DNA of 64,000 bases from Paramacrobiotus metropolitanus (taxonomy: Eukaryota > Tardigrada > Eutardigrada > Parachela > Macrobiotidae): positions 310,001 to 374,000 of the forward strand of contig NW_026570226.1 in the NCBI RefSeq assembly GCF_019649055.1, read 5' to 3'. This document shows, in pieces, positions 1 through 13,371 of this stretch. Each line of letters opens with the position of its first letter. Position 1 is the stretch's first letter. The notes beneath the pieces are model-generated. The model was given only the letters and a program-made list of their open reading frames with translations. It was not told where the DNA came from and ran no database searches. The position numbers and the translations under genes were made by a program.

Positions 1-3000
1 AGGGAGCTAAAAAATAATCCATACAGTGTTTCGCGACTTGTTATTCTCGTCGTTTCTCTCGTGGTTACCGGTAAACAAAAATACGTATTTAATCAAACAT
101 CATTATTAAGCACAGCATCTGCGAGATTATTAGTACTTATTATGGTTAGAAGTACACACAGCCAACAAAAGAAAACAGAAACCATAAAACAAACTGTGCT
201 TTAATCGACATTGTGTTGTACAGGTACATTAGAGCATACGCATTAATTATAACTTTGCAACTAATTCATACAATCACATGTACCTGGGATTCTGGTGGCA
301 GAAGGACACCAACCCACATCGGCAACAACTGAAATCAAAAACGTTGTAAGTACGCTTTGCAAGACAGCAGATTTACCGATATCCTGGATTAAGCAGGAAG
401 TGTCACACCGAACCAACCTTATTTAGCAGAACGGAATTACACTCTTTCAGATGTTCCATCATAGCCAGAAAATTTATACCAACGATTTCTGCTAACTGCA
501 AAGTGAATTATATCTTGTATAAGTTGTGCAAAACGGGAAAATTGTAATGTAAGCATCGCCATTTCGCCACTTACATTTTTAGAATGCGAAACGAGTTGTA
601 ACACGGCCGGTGTGACCTTTGTCCAAAAGCTGAACAACGAGCTCGTAGCGGTGGTTGCATCTTCGGCTGTATCATCACTTTCCGTTGGAAATATCGATGC
701 TGACAGCTCGCAGTATACAGTCCACAATTCGCACAATGTGAATGCATGGGATAGGGATCCCATTCGTTCTAGCGAGTTTTGAGAGGACTGCAGAAAGAAT
801 TACGCCGTTAAAACCACAAACCAAAATTAGCAAGATATCTGCTTAATTCATACTTGTGACTGCTCAGCGAAACAAGATAAAATCAGCAGGACTCTGTCGG
901 CAAAGCAGGAATACAGCGTGAACGGGAACAACTGGAACGGCACAACTTCTTCGTCATGTGGCGCCGGCGGCGGAATGGTGATCATTGTTTCCAAAGCTCC
1001 CAATAACAGCCATGACAGAAGCCGAATATGAATAACACAATCTTCGAAATCTTTGTTTCTAGTAAAAACATTTTGTCTTCAATAGTTGACATGTTTTAAA
1101 TAATTCTGAGGACTAAAAGATGGAAAAGCACTAAAAGTTTTTCAGTGCTTTTTCATCGTCAATGCGCCTTTATAAGAAAGATCACTTGTGTCCTTTAGTT
1201 AGCAAACGCAACTTACCCTTGTTGTACTCCGGTTGATGGATTCAACAACCAAGGAAAAAATTTCTGCAACACTTTAGTATCGCGCGCACTTTCCCTGATA
1301 ATTTCAAAGGCAGCAACTTGGGCTAAACCGGCTTTAATACTGCCACCGGAAGTGTCATCATTGAACATAAAACCTGGAGCTCCACCGTCATGTTGCTGTA
1401 ATGTATAAAAATTAAGCAATCAGTAATAAAGGTACTTGCTAAATTTCTGCTCTTCCGCGTTCGTACTCGCAGGTTATTAATTGCATGAAGGTCCGATAAG
1501 AACTCAATCACTTCCATCAAGTTTTCTCGCAGGCATTGGCTAATTTGTAGCTCCGGCTGCAGCAGAAAGTGGGCATTTTCAATGGTTTTTGCTCATTAAT
1601 TCTTCGGTTTGTCATAAGCAAAATTCACCTTTTTGCCATTATGGAAGACGCTGTCAAACTCGTGCGTGGAAAAATGAAACTCCCCTTCACTCAGATCCTG
1701 AACCGCAGACGAAACTAATATAACCAAGTTGTTTTCCGGCATTGGTTTTCGAAACTTGATTGCATCCAGTAACGTCTCCGCCACGACTCGGGCTAGTTGG
1801 ATTTTCTCTCGCTCCTATAAACAAAATAAAAAAATTACTTTGCCAAGAGCGAACTGAGAAAACGCTATGCAACCATAAATATATGGAGCTTGTAATTTCA
1901 CTCAGCTTAGGCAGCACAGAACGGACGTATTTTTTCAATTTATAGCACGTATTGTACATAATGTCCTTACTCGGAAATGCGCCCTGAAACATAGTCCGCA
2001 GATGTCTTTAATGTCGATCAAAGATGGCACTTGATTCGAGCGCAAAATTTGTCGGAAAAGACGGCTAACTGGCTCCATAATGTTCTGCACAAATAAAAAT
2101 AAGACAACCATGAGTGGTCGATTCGAACTCACCGACGATTCTGCATAAAGTATAGATATGGGTCCTGTAATAATGTCAGGTACATAAACGCTAGAGCAAC
2201 CATATTCGGTCGTCGAATAATCAACAAATACAACGAGAACACGAAACCGATCTTACCTTGTTGGCGTGCATGCCGGGAATTCGCAGGACATACTGCAGCA
2301 GTTTTGCTAGCACCCGCGCATTACCGACATATCCATCTGGAATCCGGCGAAGAAATTTGTCGAAATGATCAATCACAGAACCCCAACTGGACAACGGGAC
2401 TTCCAATGGTAGAAACTCCATGTACACACAGATGTTGGCAATGATAATTTGGATATCATGGGAACTGGGAAAATCTTTTGCGGAATAACATGTTTCAAGG
2501 CAATGTTGTAGCGGAACTAGCGCATTGAACTCTTCGCAATCCGATAAGGACGACGCGACAATCTCCAATAGCATGGAACCCGGGAGTCGAGACAGGAACA
2601 ACACCGGGAACAGGCGACTGGGTCCCAGCTGAATTGCCATTACACGCACAAATTGCCGGATCGTAGTCAACAAATTTCCCGGAGTAAATACACTCTGCCT
2701 AAAAACGGTAGGATACCATATATTATTACAAACATTAGTTTGAAACGTGACCTTTCTTACCCGAAATTTTGCCACGAATATCGCAAATGCGTCGCCGCAC
2801 TAAAAATGGATAAACTCATATGTTTAAATTCGGTATTAAAACCCAAGAGTAGCTTTAACTTATAGAAGAGTAGCTCTATACAGATACGCTCAAGAACGCA
2901 GAAAGCGAAAAAAGCCCATTAACAAGCACTTACAGCTTAAACAAAACCGATTGTCATAAGATGAAGATTTGCGCTTATTGACTAATTTTATACGACGTAA

Positions 3001-6000
3001 TATATGCAATAATAATATAACTTCTATGTTATTCTTTAAACCGTCATTTTAAAAAAAGTTATTATCGCCGTACCAAACCAAGGCTTCAAGAATATCCAGT
3101 AACAAAGGAGTGGCCAGCGCCGGATGCCTTCGGATCAGCGCCTCTAGGCACAAAATGCTCCAACTGATATCGTCTTCCCTTAAACTGTGCACCGTCTCCC
3201 CACAGTTCGGACATTTCCTGTTAAACAACGTATTATGGGACGGTAGCGGAGGCAGCGACACGATCTTTTCCGTTTCCCCACTTTCGGTGGTTAACGGCGT
3301 CTGCTTTAATGCCACCGCGAAAATATGACTCATAGCATCCCTTCTACGCGGTGTCTGGGCTTCCGGTGGCGGTTGTGAGCCTTCATTCTCATCGCCTTCT
3401 TCGCTCAGGATGGCCGACAGTGGCCGACGAAACTTAAAGCGATCCTCCTTAGTTAGCGGTGTACACACCAGTTTTCGGGGGCGGGTGACGGGGTACGAGC
3501 GGCTCTGATACGTCCGGGTGATTTGCCGGGCCAAATCCGGGAGGGGCTCTTTCGTCTTCACCACCCGCGCTTCCCCGACTTCGATGGCCCCGTCTTGGTC
3601 AGCGCCAGGCGGTAAAGGTTGGCTGTGGGCAATGTTCTCTTTTTGGAGCCCGGTAGTGGGTGTTGTAGTGGTCGTGCTGGATCGAATCACGACATCCGGC
3701 ATTGGGGCGCCAGAGTAAGTGGCACCGAGTGGAGACTCGTACATGGGTCCGATTCGTTTGACAACATACGTCGCTGTTGTGGTTTTCGTCCATTTTTTAA
3801 GTTTCTGAATTTGCACCACGTCGTTCTCTAAAATGGTGACCTTTGTGGACGCTTCCATGGAGTTACCATCCGGATCGAATTCTTGCGTCTGGGCAACTAA
3901 CTTTTGTGTGTCCTACAAAATTTCAAATTTTTTAACAAAAAATGCAAATCATTTTCGTGATTTATTCAACAACAACGCAATAGTGCCGGCGCCAGGGAGC
4001 AACGAAATAGCTTGACAACATTTGACCTTTAAGCAGCGCTTGAGCGAATTACCGTACCTTAAATGCAGACCGGGATTGTGAAGTTTGTTCAATACAATCC
4101 GACAAAATTTTCGAGTACGGCTCATTTGGATCCCGCGGCGTCTCATCCGTTCCCGTGGCTTTTTGTGTGCCATGCAGAGTTATTTCTCTGTAAATCAGAT
4201 CCGGTGGCGGGGCGTTCTTGATTGCTTCGGTTAACTTGCCGATCAACTCCGTCGCTGCGGACATATCCGGCACGTCCTTCGAACTGGATGGACTGAAAGG
4301 TGTTTTCGAATCGGAAGCGCCTCGTGATGCGCTATCGTCCGCAGAATCCTGACTGCTGTCGAAACTGAGCGGGTGGCGCCGGGAATCGCCTTCACTTCTC
4401 CCTCCTGAATCCGCACTCGGTTCGGATATCAGCGGCACGGCTGATTCACTAAACTGACTGCGGTCTTTCGAGCGACCGTCCTTGAGCAAATCTTCCGATT
4501 TGTCATCCTGTGTTGCACGCCAGCCCGATTCCCGTCCATCGATATCGGAGATGAAGGAACTCTTTTTGCTCAAGTGACCCTGTGACTGTGCTGATTCGTA
4601 ATTGCAAATATGACCCAGCGAGCGGACACTGTTGATGCACAGCAGAATCAAACGCTGTATATTTTGCTGCTCTAAAACATCCTCACTTCCATACTACAAA
4701 ATATAACACAAAACCATTTTTATGACCACAAAAGCTTCGTACAGTTTCACCTGATTATCGATGTATTTTTACCTTAAAAATTAAGATAAAAAGGCTTTTC
4801 ATCCAGAAAAGCCGGCAGTGTGGCGGTAAATAGGACAAATTTCTTCCGAAGCTGGATATTCGGCTGGAAAATGCCACTTCGTTTTGTGATGTCGTGCAAT
4901 AGCCCAGCAAAGCCACGGCAATGTTTAAAATGGCCCCGCCGCATCGGACGTTGCTGTCCAGAACTTCCGGCAACGATGCCAGGAAAGCAAAAAACGAGGT
5001 TGAGAATCTCAGGTCTTTCACTAAAACTGTGAAGTTTCCGCCTTCATTGTGGTAGCCCAAAAAATAATTAAATTTTAGGAGCGTCTGCCGGCGCACTTCC
5101 AGTTCCATGGATTCCATAGTTTCCGTCGTAGCAACTGGTGTTCTGTTGATAAAACATGCGTTGATCTGAGGGAAATTTCAACCAAAATCAGCAAAACTGA
5201 GATACAGATTCGCGATATAGTTTTTCTGGTTGTGTATTACTACACTTTTTATTGCCTTTATATGCTCAGTACTTGTTAGCGTTATTGGAAAAGCCTAAAA
5301 GTTCAGCCGTCGTTTACTAGACGTATAACTTCAAATGAACGAAAAAAATCGAATGACTCTTAATTTTTTAGTGTCGTGTACCTGGTCAGATACTTCATAA
5401 ATGTGTTAATCAAAGCGTAAAGCGGTGCCCGATCCAGTGTCGAGCCGGCTAATCCATTGACAGCCTTGTAGATTCTCGACGGATAACTGGTTTCTTCCTC
5501 TGTAAAATCTTTCCAGTGATCGGCTGGAAAAGTTGTCGTAGCACCAGTTCGCGGTTTGCGCACAGAAATTGGTTCCAATGGTGTGGACAAGTCCGGTGTC
5601 GGGAAAAACTGCGACTCAGTTCTGGGAGTGAGTTCGCCGGTGGCCGGGCTGGACAACAACGCCCTATGATTCGGATTGGTCAGTTTTCCGCGAACAACAA
5701 TGGCCTTCATATCCTTGGATGTCCGGATGGCACGTCGCACTTGAACAATCTTCTCTCGGCGCGCTTCCGGTGTCATGGTAGCACGACCTTTTAAACAAGC
5801 GGTACTTATTAATCTCAGAACAGCATCGTCGAAACATGTAGAATTTTCACTAAAAATAAGAAACCCAGTGTCTTTACTAATTTTTAAAAATACGTATGTA
5901 CTCTGTAGGCTTATAGAGACGTGTCTTCGTAGAAAGTAATATTGTACAAATTCGATATCCATTGCTGATTGCAGCAAATTTCACTGTGTGGAAAAAAGTA

Positions 6001-9000
6001 AAAAATATCACATTCACTGTCAATCTCGTCTGCGCTCCCGTCCCACCTTTCATGTCGTCCAAAGTGTATCCCAGATCATGTAGCTCCATTTCGGCTTCCA
6101 AGCAGAGCGTATCAAAGCAGTCATGGAAAAACTGCCATGAAAAGGTTTCGTTAACCGAAAGCGCATTGGATAAATGGAGAATCCGCTGCAGAATAGTTGG
6201 ACGATCATCGATAACAAGGGCATAATGCGTCTGCATGCACTTCATCAAAAACTCCACCGACGACCGCTTTAAGCACTTTATCCACAAACCAGCTGCTTCC
6301 GCCACCACCGCTTCTTCATCAAACATACTGGCAATTAGATGACAAAACCCGTTTGCCAAAACGCTATGGAGATTGTTCAGTAATTCGTTGGCACTATCCA
6401 CAAACCGGAACAGGATGCATGTCTTAACCACTGTAAAATTGGTTTGGGTATCAACTCATGGTGTCATTATAAGCAAGAAAACATCTACAGGGCTGAATAA
6501 CAAAACATGCAACCTTTTTTCCTGAGGAAGACCTTCAACTGCCCATGAAACATGCATCTGACAGCCAACTGAACCACATGTCAAAAGCTTTATTGCCTTT
6601 ACCGGCAGAAAACCTTATAGTCCAAGCATCATTCAGGAAATGATCATCCAGTATGTTCCAAAATACTTCCGTGCCAGATCCTAAAGAAGCGCAGTGAGCT
6701 ATCAGCGGCAGCACTTCCGATGCCAGATAATCTCGTTCATGCCCGATAATCTTCCAATAAATCGGTATCAGAATGTTTTCCTGTGCCCAGATCAGAAAGC
6801 CTCGTGCTTCTTTGACCGCGCTGGATAAAGCGTGACCTTCCAGACAAATGATTTTAATAGATCGAACAATGTCACACAGTAGGCTCTGATCCGAATATAC
6901 GGTGACCAACTGCAAATATATTAATGTCATTAACAGAAATATGTCTTGTCCAATGACCAACACAAATTCCATAAAGCGTACTTACCGCTGCTACTGCAGC
7001 TACTGTACCTTGGCCAAAATTATGATTTAATGCATAAATCTTACTTTTGATAATCCGTATAGAAGCTGTAGTTCATATGGTAGTTCCGACAACAAGAATT
7101 TGAATTTTCCTTGTGTGGTATGCCAGAATCCAAAATCATCACTAGAAAACCAAGTTCCGCGACCGGTCACTTCGTCGATGGATTTCGGTTCCGCTGCTGT
7201 GCACGCCGCCATTCCTACATAGCATGAAAAATCTGTGGCCGCTTGATCAGCATGGTAACGTATCAGCGTGTTGCATACAGTAATCAGCATATATGTAACA
7301 ATCTGTAGTATTAAACGGCAGCTGAATCTGAGACGCACGCGTATATACTCGTACATAAGTATTTAAATACTGCGCGGAGCCAGTGTAATTAATCTTCACA
7401 TTTTCATAAAGGTAAAAGAGGAATTAATTTTGTACACGAATACGATCCGAAGATACGAGTATAAAGGCCTATTCGTACTCGTGTCAATAGTACTTAATAA
7501 ATATTATAATGATAGTTGTGTTTTCTGTACCGGTGTCTTCGTCTGTTAGCGTGACTGCCCGCACGATAACGGGAGCAATCTTTTCGGCTTGTGTCAAGTC
7601 GAAACTGGACGTTTCTTCGTTCATCAGGGAAATCTGTTCCTCTCTGGCATGCAACATATGGGGCGCGAACAGAGTGGGGGTGTTTTGCAATTCTCTCAAC
7701 GATCCAGTATTTGGGTCATAAAATCGCGTGATATCAGATGCACGGCTAGACTGCGGCTTCAGTTCAGACACCGAAGATAATTCACTGCGCACGGAGTGAA
7801 CATCCGATCTGGTGCGCTGTTGCATAAAAACAATCAAACAAACCATTATTTTTACAGTACAGCAGCTTTGAAAAATGTATACAATCATAAACTGACCACC
7901 GTATCCAATAGTTTACGATCGAATCAATTACTATATTATTACAGACTTACGATATACATAATTTTAGAGACACAACAAAAACTATTTTTAAGGCTAATAG
8001 CAACCATATTTACCACGGTTCCGGGTGGACTAAAATCTGTATCTTTCTGTGAAGACGACGATGCACCAGCGTCGAAGTCCGATCCGTGAATATTTCGCAA
8101 TGAAAAAATCCTATCCAGAAGTTTATGCGACAGTTTAAACCATAATGCCGGGTAGTACGTGCTGTCGTTGCGGTGCTGAGCGGTTGTTTGGTCTTCAGTC
8201 AGTTGCTCGTTGACCTTTCCGTGCCAAGGGGATGCAATCATTCGCGTTAACAGCAACATTGTTCGCACTCGCAGATATTCCCAGCCAACTTCTTGAAAGT
8301 TTTGTGCAGCTTCAAGCTACCAAATAGAATGCATAAAGACTTTGGAGTATTGCCGATTAAACCGAAATCTAAACAGTAAGTATTGTGGAAAACCCGTATC
8401 GTTCTACAGTCAAACATTAAATAAAAGATTCTAAAGCTGTAACTGAAAAGTGCGTACTCTGCGTATTATCGCATACCTGATGACAGAGCACGTCTAGCAT
8501 AACAACAAAACACGGTAGGGTGCTATCAGCTTCTGGTGAATCGGGTTCTGGTGTGTCACCGACCGCGGAGGGTGCCCTTGACAGAGCCGCGTCTCCCGCT
8601 TTCCGCTTGGGTCGCAAAGTATTTTCCAAGATTAATGCATCAGTTGCGTGCTGGAAATGCTCCAGGAGCAGTCTTATGGGGACAACGATCTTATAATTGC
8701 ACAGTACTTGCAACCACACTAAGGCTTTGTACGCCTGCGGGATGCTGCCGCTCCGTAGTCGGTTAAATATGAAGCTGTAGGTTTCTTCCAGATTGAATGG
8801 CATCAGTGACATTTCTGTGTCTAACAGCTTTCTATGAAAAATTACTTATCGTAAATCTTAATTAAACACTATTAATTTCATACAATAATTGCTTTTACTT
8901 ACAGTAGGAGCTTTGAATACCCTTTGACATCGGTTTTCGGGTTTTCATGATTTTTCAGATTTCTTAACCAGACCGGCATCACCTCCACCCAAACGCGAAT

Positions 9001-12000
9001 GTCCACAATGTCATACGATGCCAAACATAGTAGTATCTGCAGACTTTCGTACACATCCTGGACTTGGTATGGTAACCTGTCATAGTTCATCGTGTAATAC
9101 TTAATTTCGTGAAAACCAAAGTGCATAAACAGCTCTAAAATATGCAATATGATACACAAAAATAAAATAAATTTTATCAGAAATAATGAGCCACCATCAA
9201 ATGATAACTTGTATAGAATGGTATCAATAAAGGTGCAAGGATGTTAATGATAAAGTGATCGAATTGTAGATCCAAGACATAAAAAATTGACAATCAAACA
9301 TAATTTGACTCTGTACTTGTAACTTACAGTGCAGCGTCCTTGATGCCGGCTTGATCTGCCAAACAAACCACCACAACTTGTGGATTTTCCGCAGACAATT
9401 TTTTAATCCAGGGACATATATAGCGTTGTTTCAAATGTTCTAATCGTCGACTAAGATGGTCATCCCGAATTGCGGACGTCGAGTGCAGCCATTTCAGGCA
9501 TGCATCCACAAGGAAGCGCAGAAAATTCTATTCAAAATACAACACGAAATTAATTTTACATGCTACAGAAACAGATATATACTCCTGGAAATATGTACAT
9601 ATCGCATTGCTTGATGATAGACCAAAAGAAAAATACTCTTGGTGGACAAAACGAAACGACTTACTTCCGGTATCGGGGTTTGCGATGCCAGCACTTCTCG
9701 AAGCAACCACACTCCATAAATTGTGTAAGCTTTTAGATCCTCCAAGGGAAAATCTAAGGTCCACGAGTTATCCTCCTCAATGACACTAGCCGGTAACTGG
9801 TATGTTGTGCCGGTGGTGGGGCGTTTCTCTTTTTCAGTTCCGCAGTTTTTCATTAACCTGCAAAAGGGTAATTATTTTCAGAGTAAAAATGTGCGCATAT
9901 TATACGAACAATACTCGCCAATTTACGAGTACATAGCAGTACTTACTTAATAATTGCGTCAATGAGGTACTGACTGTATAACAGTCGCTCATCCTTCATA
10001 GGTACGAAACATTGGCGGTTATGCAGTTTTCCGGTATCGTTTTGATGCAGAAGATTGGAACATTCTCGGCACAATCGGAAGGGCTTAAATGAGTTTAACT
10101 TTCCACATTCCCATGAACAACAAATAGTGTAGACTGTCTTTCTGTTGGATCCACAGCGCTGCAAAAACGACTACATATATTCTGAAATGTCTCCTATAAA
10201 TCGTTCAACTTTCGATGCATTCAGGATTAAAAATTTCCTATTATTTTAAAGAACTGAAGCTAGTAAAACGCGCACGCTGCATCCGGCAGTCTTACCTGAT
10301 TTTCGCATCTGACCGAGGGACGTTTCAAGCGCCCAAGATTGAAACACCTGAGCGCCGGTATTTTTTGCCGCCGCTTCTGGAATTCCGCACCGATGACACC
10401 GTCATCTTCACTTGTGCCGACTACACCAACAAATCCCTCTTCTTCCGCAACATCGATGATCGTTGCTCCGGCACTGCTGGTACCTAAAAAAGCAATTAAA
10501 ACCGCATTGTTAGCATTTTATAATCGTCTGAGGGAGATCAGTTACTTACTAAAGTCATTTTGTGCTGGTGCGTAGGTCTCTTCTCCCGCAGGCACTAAAT
10601 GCGGGAACAGATAAAACAATATCCGAACGGAATAAACTTTTGATCGAACCGATCCATAAGCAATTAACATTAGCAAGTCTTCCGACAGATTCGGCTTAGC
10701 TTTCATAAGCGTTTCCACCATCAGCAAATGCAGTTCTAAAAACACAAACAACAATCTAATTCTTCATCAAACAAATACTATCACAAAATAATCTTCTGCA
10801 CTATGTATGGGTAAGCACCGAGTGCATCGTTATTTGTAAATTGTAATCCCTATAGAAAATTTAAGTCAGATTTGTTGTACCTTGATCATTGATGTGTTCG
10901 AATACCGTGCTCATCATAGACGCTGCGTATAAAGGTTCTCTTTGTGTTTCTGAAGCGTTAAGAATGGCATAATACCCTGTAATCAAATTAATATCTCACA
11001 GAGTTTATTAATAAATTGTGCCAATAAATTTTGTATGTATAATCCATTCTTACGACTAAAGACGTCAGATTTGCAGTTCAAAATCACCGCATCATAAAAC
11101 TTTTCGTTACCATACATATCCTGGTAATGTAGGGTGATTCACATGATTATCATTTTGTAAAATTTTTACCGGTGACGAAAGGTATAAAGCAATCACAAAC
11201 TGCTACGATGAGCCGGCGATGCATTTGCGATGGGAATGCGGCAATACATGAAATACATAAAAAAGGCAAATCTTCAATTTTCTCAGGATCCAGAAATATC
11301 AAGATCGCGGAGATCGTGCTCAGAACAGCTTCGGCAAAATCTAAAGCAATAAAACATAGTCATAAACATTCAAACCGTATGAAAAATTATTATGTAGCAC
11401 AAAATGCACTGTCAGAAAAATAATGCAGACGAATTTATTATCTTAAAACGCATGACAGCGTACTATATTGTACAGTACAAAGCGGTAAAGATTTAACCAA
11501 TCTTATTTACCGTTACCTATCTCCTGCATAACAAGCTTTGTTCTATCAGCTACATCATACCAGATTCTTTAAAAAAACATCCAAAATATTGCAAAATTGT
11601 GACTTGAATACACGGCAATCGAAATTTTAAATTTGAATTGGTTACAATGAAACCGTGTGTTGCTTACAATTAGTACAAAAGCGTAAAAGTAGAAATATTC
11701 CTGAACTAGTGACATGTTGTAAATTTAATGAGTGCAGCAAAAACTTTTAGTGTCCTGAAAGGCATTTAGAGGGTTACCAATGGCGCCGGTATTGATTAAC
11801 TGAATATCGTCGGCCAAACTCTGGAGTGCATGATACAGCCCGTTATAGTCCAAATCCGGAAATATCGTTTGCCTAAGTTTTTCGTTTTGCGGGGCAGGCG
11901 ACAAAAGCTGATCCAGAACTTCGCTCGATAGTTCTCTTGTCATCCTGAAAACAATTCGGAAAACTATAGAAAAAATAATTCCTGCAGCACATAACTTACT

Positions 12001-12430
12001 TACATTAATCTGTCACATAAAGCTAGAGAAATTTACAACGGATGTTTTGCCCAGTATTCGTAAAGATGTTTCATTAAACACTTTACATGCAGTACAATTT
12101 ATTATGCCGAACACGTGTGATGAATGGAAAGAGCCTGAGTATTCTGAAGTCATAAAATAATAAAACTTACGAATTCAGGGTGTGTGAGAAGTATTTGAGC
12201 GTGGTGGCAACATCGATGCCCGATGGCTGCGCACCACTTCCGGCGTTGATCCGCAAATGAATGTCCCGCAGATTTTTTATCTTGGTATTGACTAGCCAGA
12301 AAACAAACCTCACAGTTACATCAAAATCAATTTTAGAAAACGAAAGAAGATGCTACAAATTACAATATAATGGGCGTATGTAGATACAGTATCAGTAATT
12401 TCACTTACAAGTTGCAGCTCTGGTAGCCAT
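1..12430 (-). CDS. UNC79: UNC79 homologue, NALCN sodium-leak channel auxiliary subunit (3' end outside window)
   Basis: UNC79 is a very large HEAT-like scaffold that binds UNC80 and the NALCN sodium-leak channel at neuronal membranes and supports its function. The start codon is at 12430-12428 in a 22-nt first exon (12409-12430), followed by 12171-12291, whose product contains SGIDVATTLKYFSHTLNS, like the UNC79 N-terminus. Further matches in order are DYNGLYHALQ near 11840, a run ending in LIAYGSVRSK near 10650, DRPTILQRILHLSNALS near 6200, the zinc-knuckle-like CPNCGETVHSLREDD followed by LATPLLLDILEAL near 3100-3200, and AFTLCELWTVYCELSAS near 720. About 25 or more exons are packed into 12.4 kb. 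The last clear exon is 284-328 (LPMW); an acceptor-like TTTTTTAG near position 7 suggests that the next exon begins at the window edge. Serine/proline-rich stretches at 3300-3700 and 4200-4600 are probably disordered. The family call is very secure; individual exon edges are inferred from splice consensus. Confidence 0.95.
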
Positions 12431-13371
12431 TGTAGTCTGAATTTGTTTCGCTTCTTTTGCGAATAAAAATGATCAGCGCTGGGAATATGTCTTGGACCGA
12501 TCACTCCCGCACAGAGCCGCTTGCAGTTACGTATTTATCACGCCATTTGTGAGGTATTTTTGTCGAAATGAAGTTTAGGTTCTACTGGTATCCTAACCAG
12601 TAAGAACTTTATCCATCCTTTTTGCAAGATGTGGCTAATGACGAGAAAATCACAACTGTTAACTGCACGCTGGGACTTGTGAGTTTGCGTTAAGAGATCG
12701 ATACGTCTGCAATATGATTCTCTGCAAAAAATACGAACATCTGTGTAAAATTCAGAAACGTGCTGACAGTCGAGCAGTCTGGGCCAGATTCCGTAAACTC
12801 CCGTAAGAGTCATAACGTTGTTCATCGATTTTCTGGTGACGGGTACGTTTCCCAAGCCTGACTGTGCTGTGAATGCCCACAGTGCCCCCACACATTTTAC
12901 ATACTACTATCGTAGCCGTACATACTGCTAGCAAACTTGCCGCGCTGGTACAGTTAAAGCACTTTCTCATTTTCCCAGTGCTGCCATTGTGAATGTATGC
13001 CATGCGTAAAATGATGACATTTCACAGATTTGGTAGTACATATTCAGAAGTTTGAATCTACATGTATACAGTTTTGGTTTTTATTATTTGCTTCTTGGAA
13101 TGCTTTTCGCCAAGCGCTTTGACCATCGCTATTCAGTAGCAGAAGTGTTATTTTATTGGGTTATTGACATTAACATAGGTTAAACGCAAATGGTGGCGGC
13201 AGCGCCGACCTCCTGGGACCCGGGACGTCTTGGCGATGTAAGAGTGGCCATGGTGTCCGTCCCAAACCCAAGATTTTCCTTGGCCGGAAGTGGTAGACGT
13301 ATCACAGTGTGATAAGGTAGGACAAGCGCATTCGCCGAGGTGGCAGTCGCAAAAGTTAATGGATAATAGAG
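12431..13371. other. Spacer upstream of UNC79, no gene recognised
   Basis: This stretch lies between the UNC79 start codon and the nested transposons. Short open frames exist on the minus strand, one of them cysteine-rich at 12752-13003, but none resembles a known family or shows consistent splice junctions. It probably holds the UNC79 promoter and 5' leader. The last seven bases, AATAGAG, are the left target-site copy of the foldback element that follows. Confidence 0.5.

Noticed and set aside
12752-13003. Cysteine-rich minus-strand frame, considered as a transposase zinc-binding tail
   Set aside because: The cysteine spacing does not fit piggyBac or other transposase tails, and the frame lies outside the element ends.
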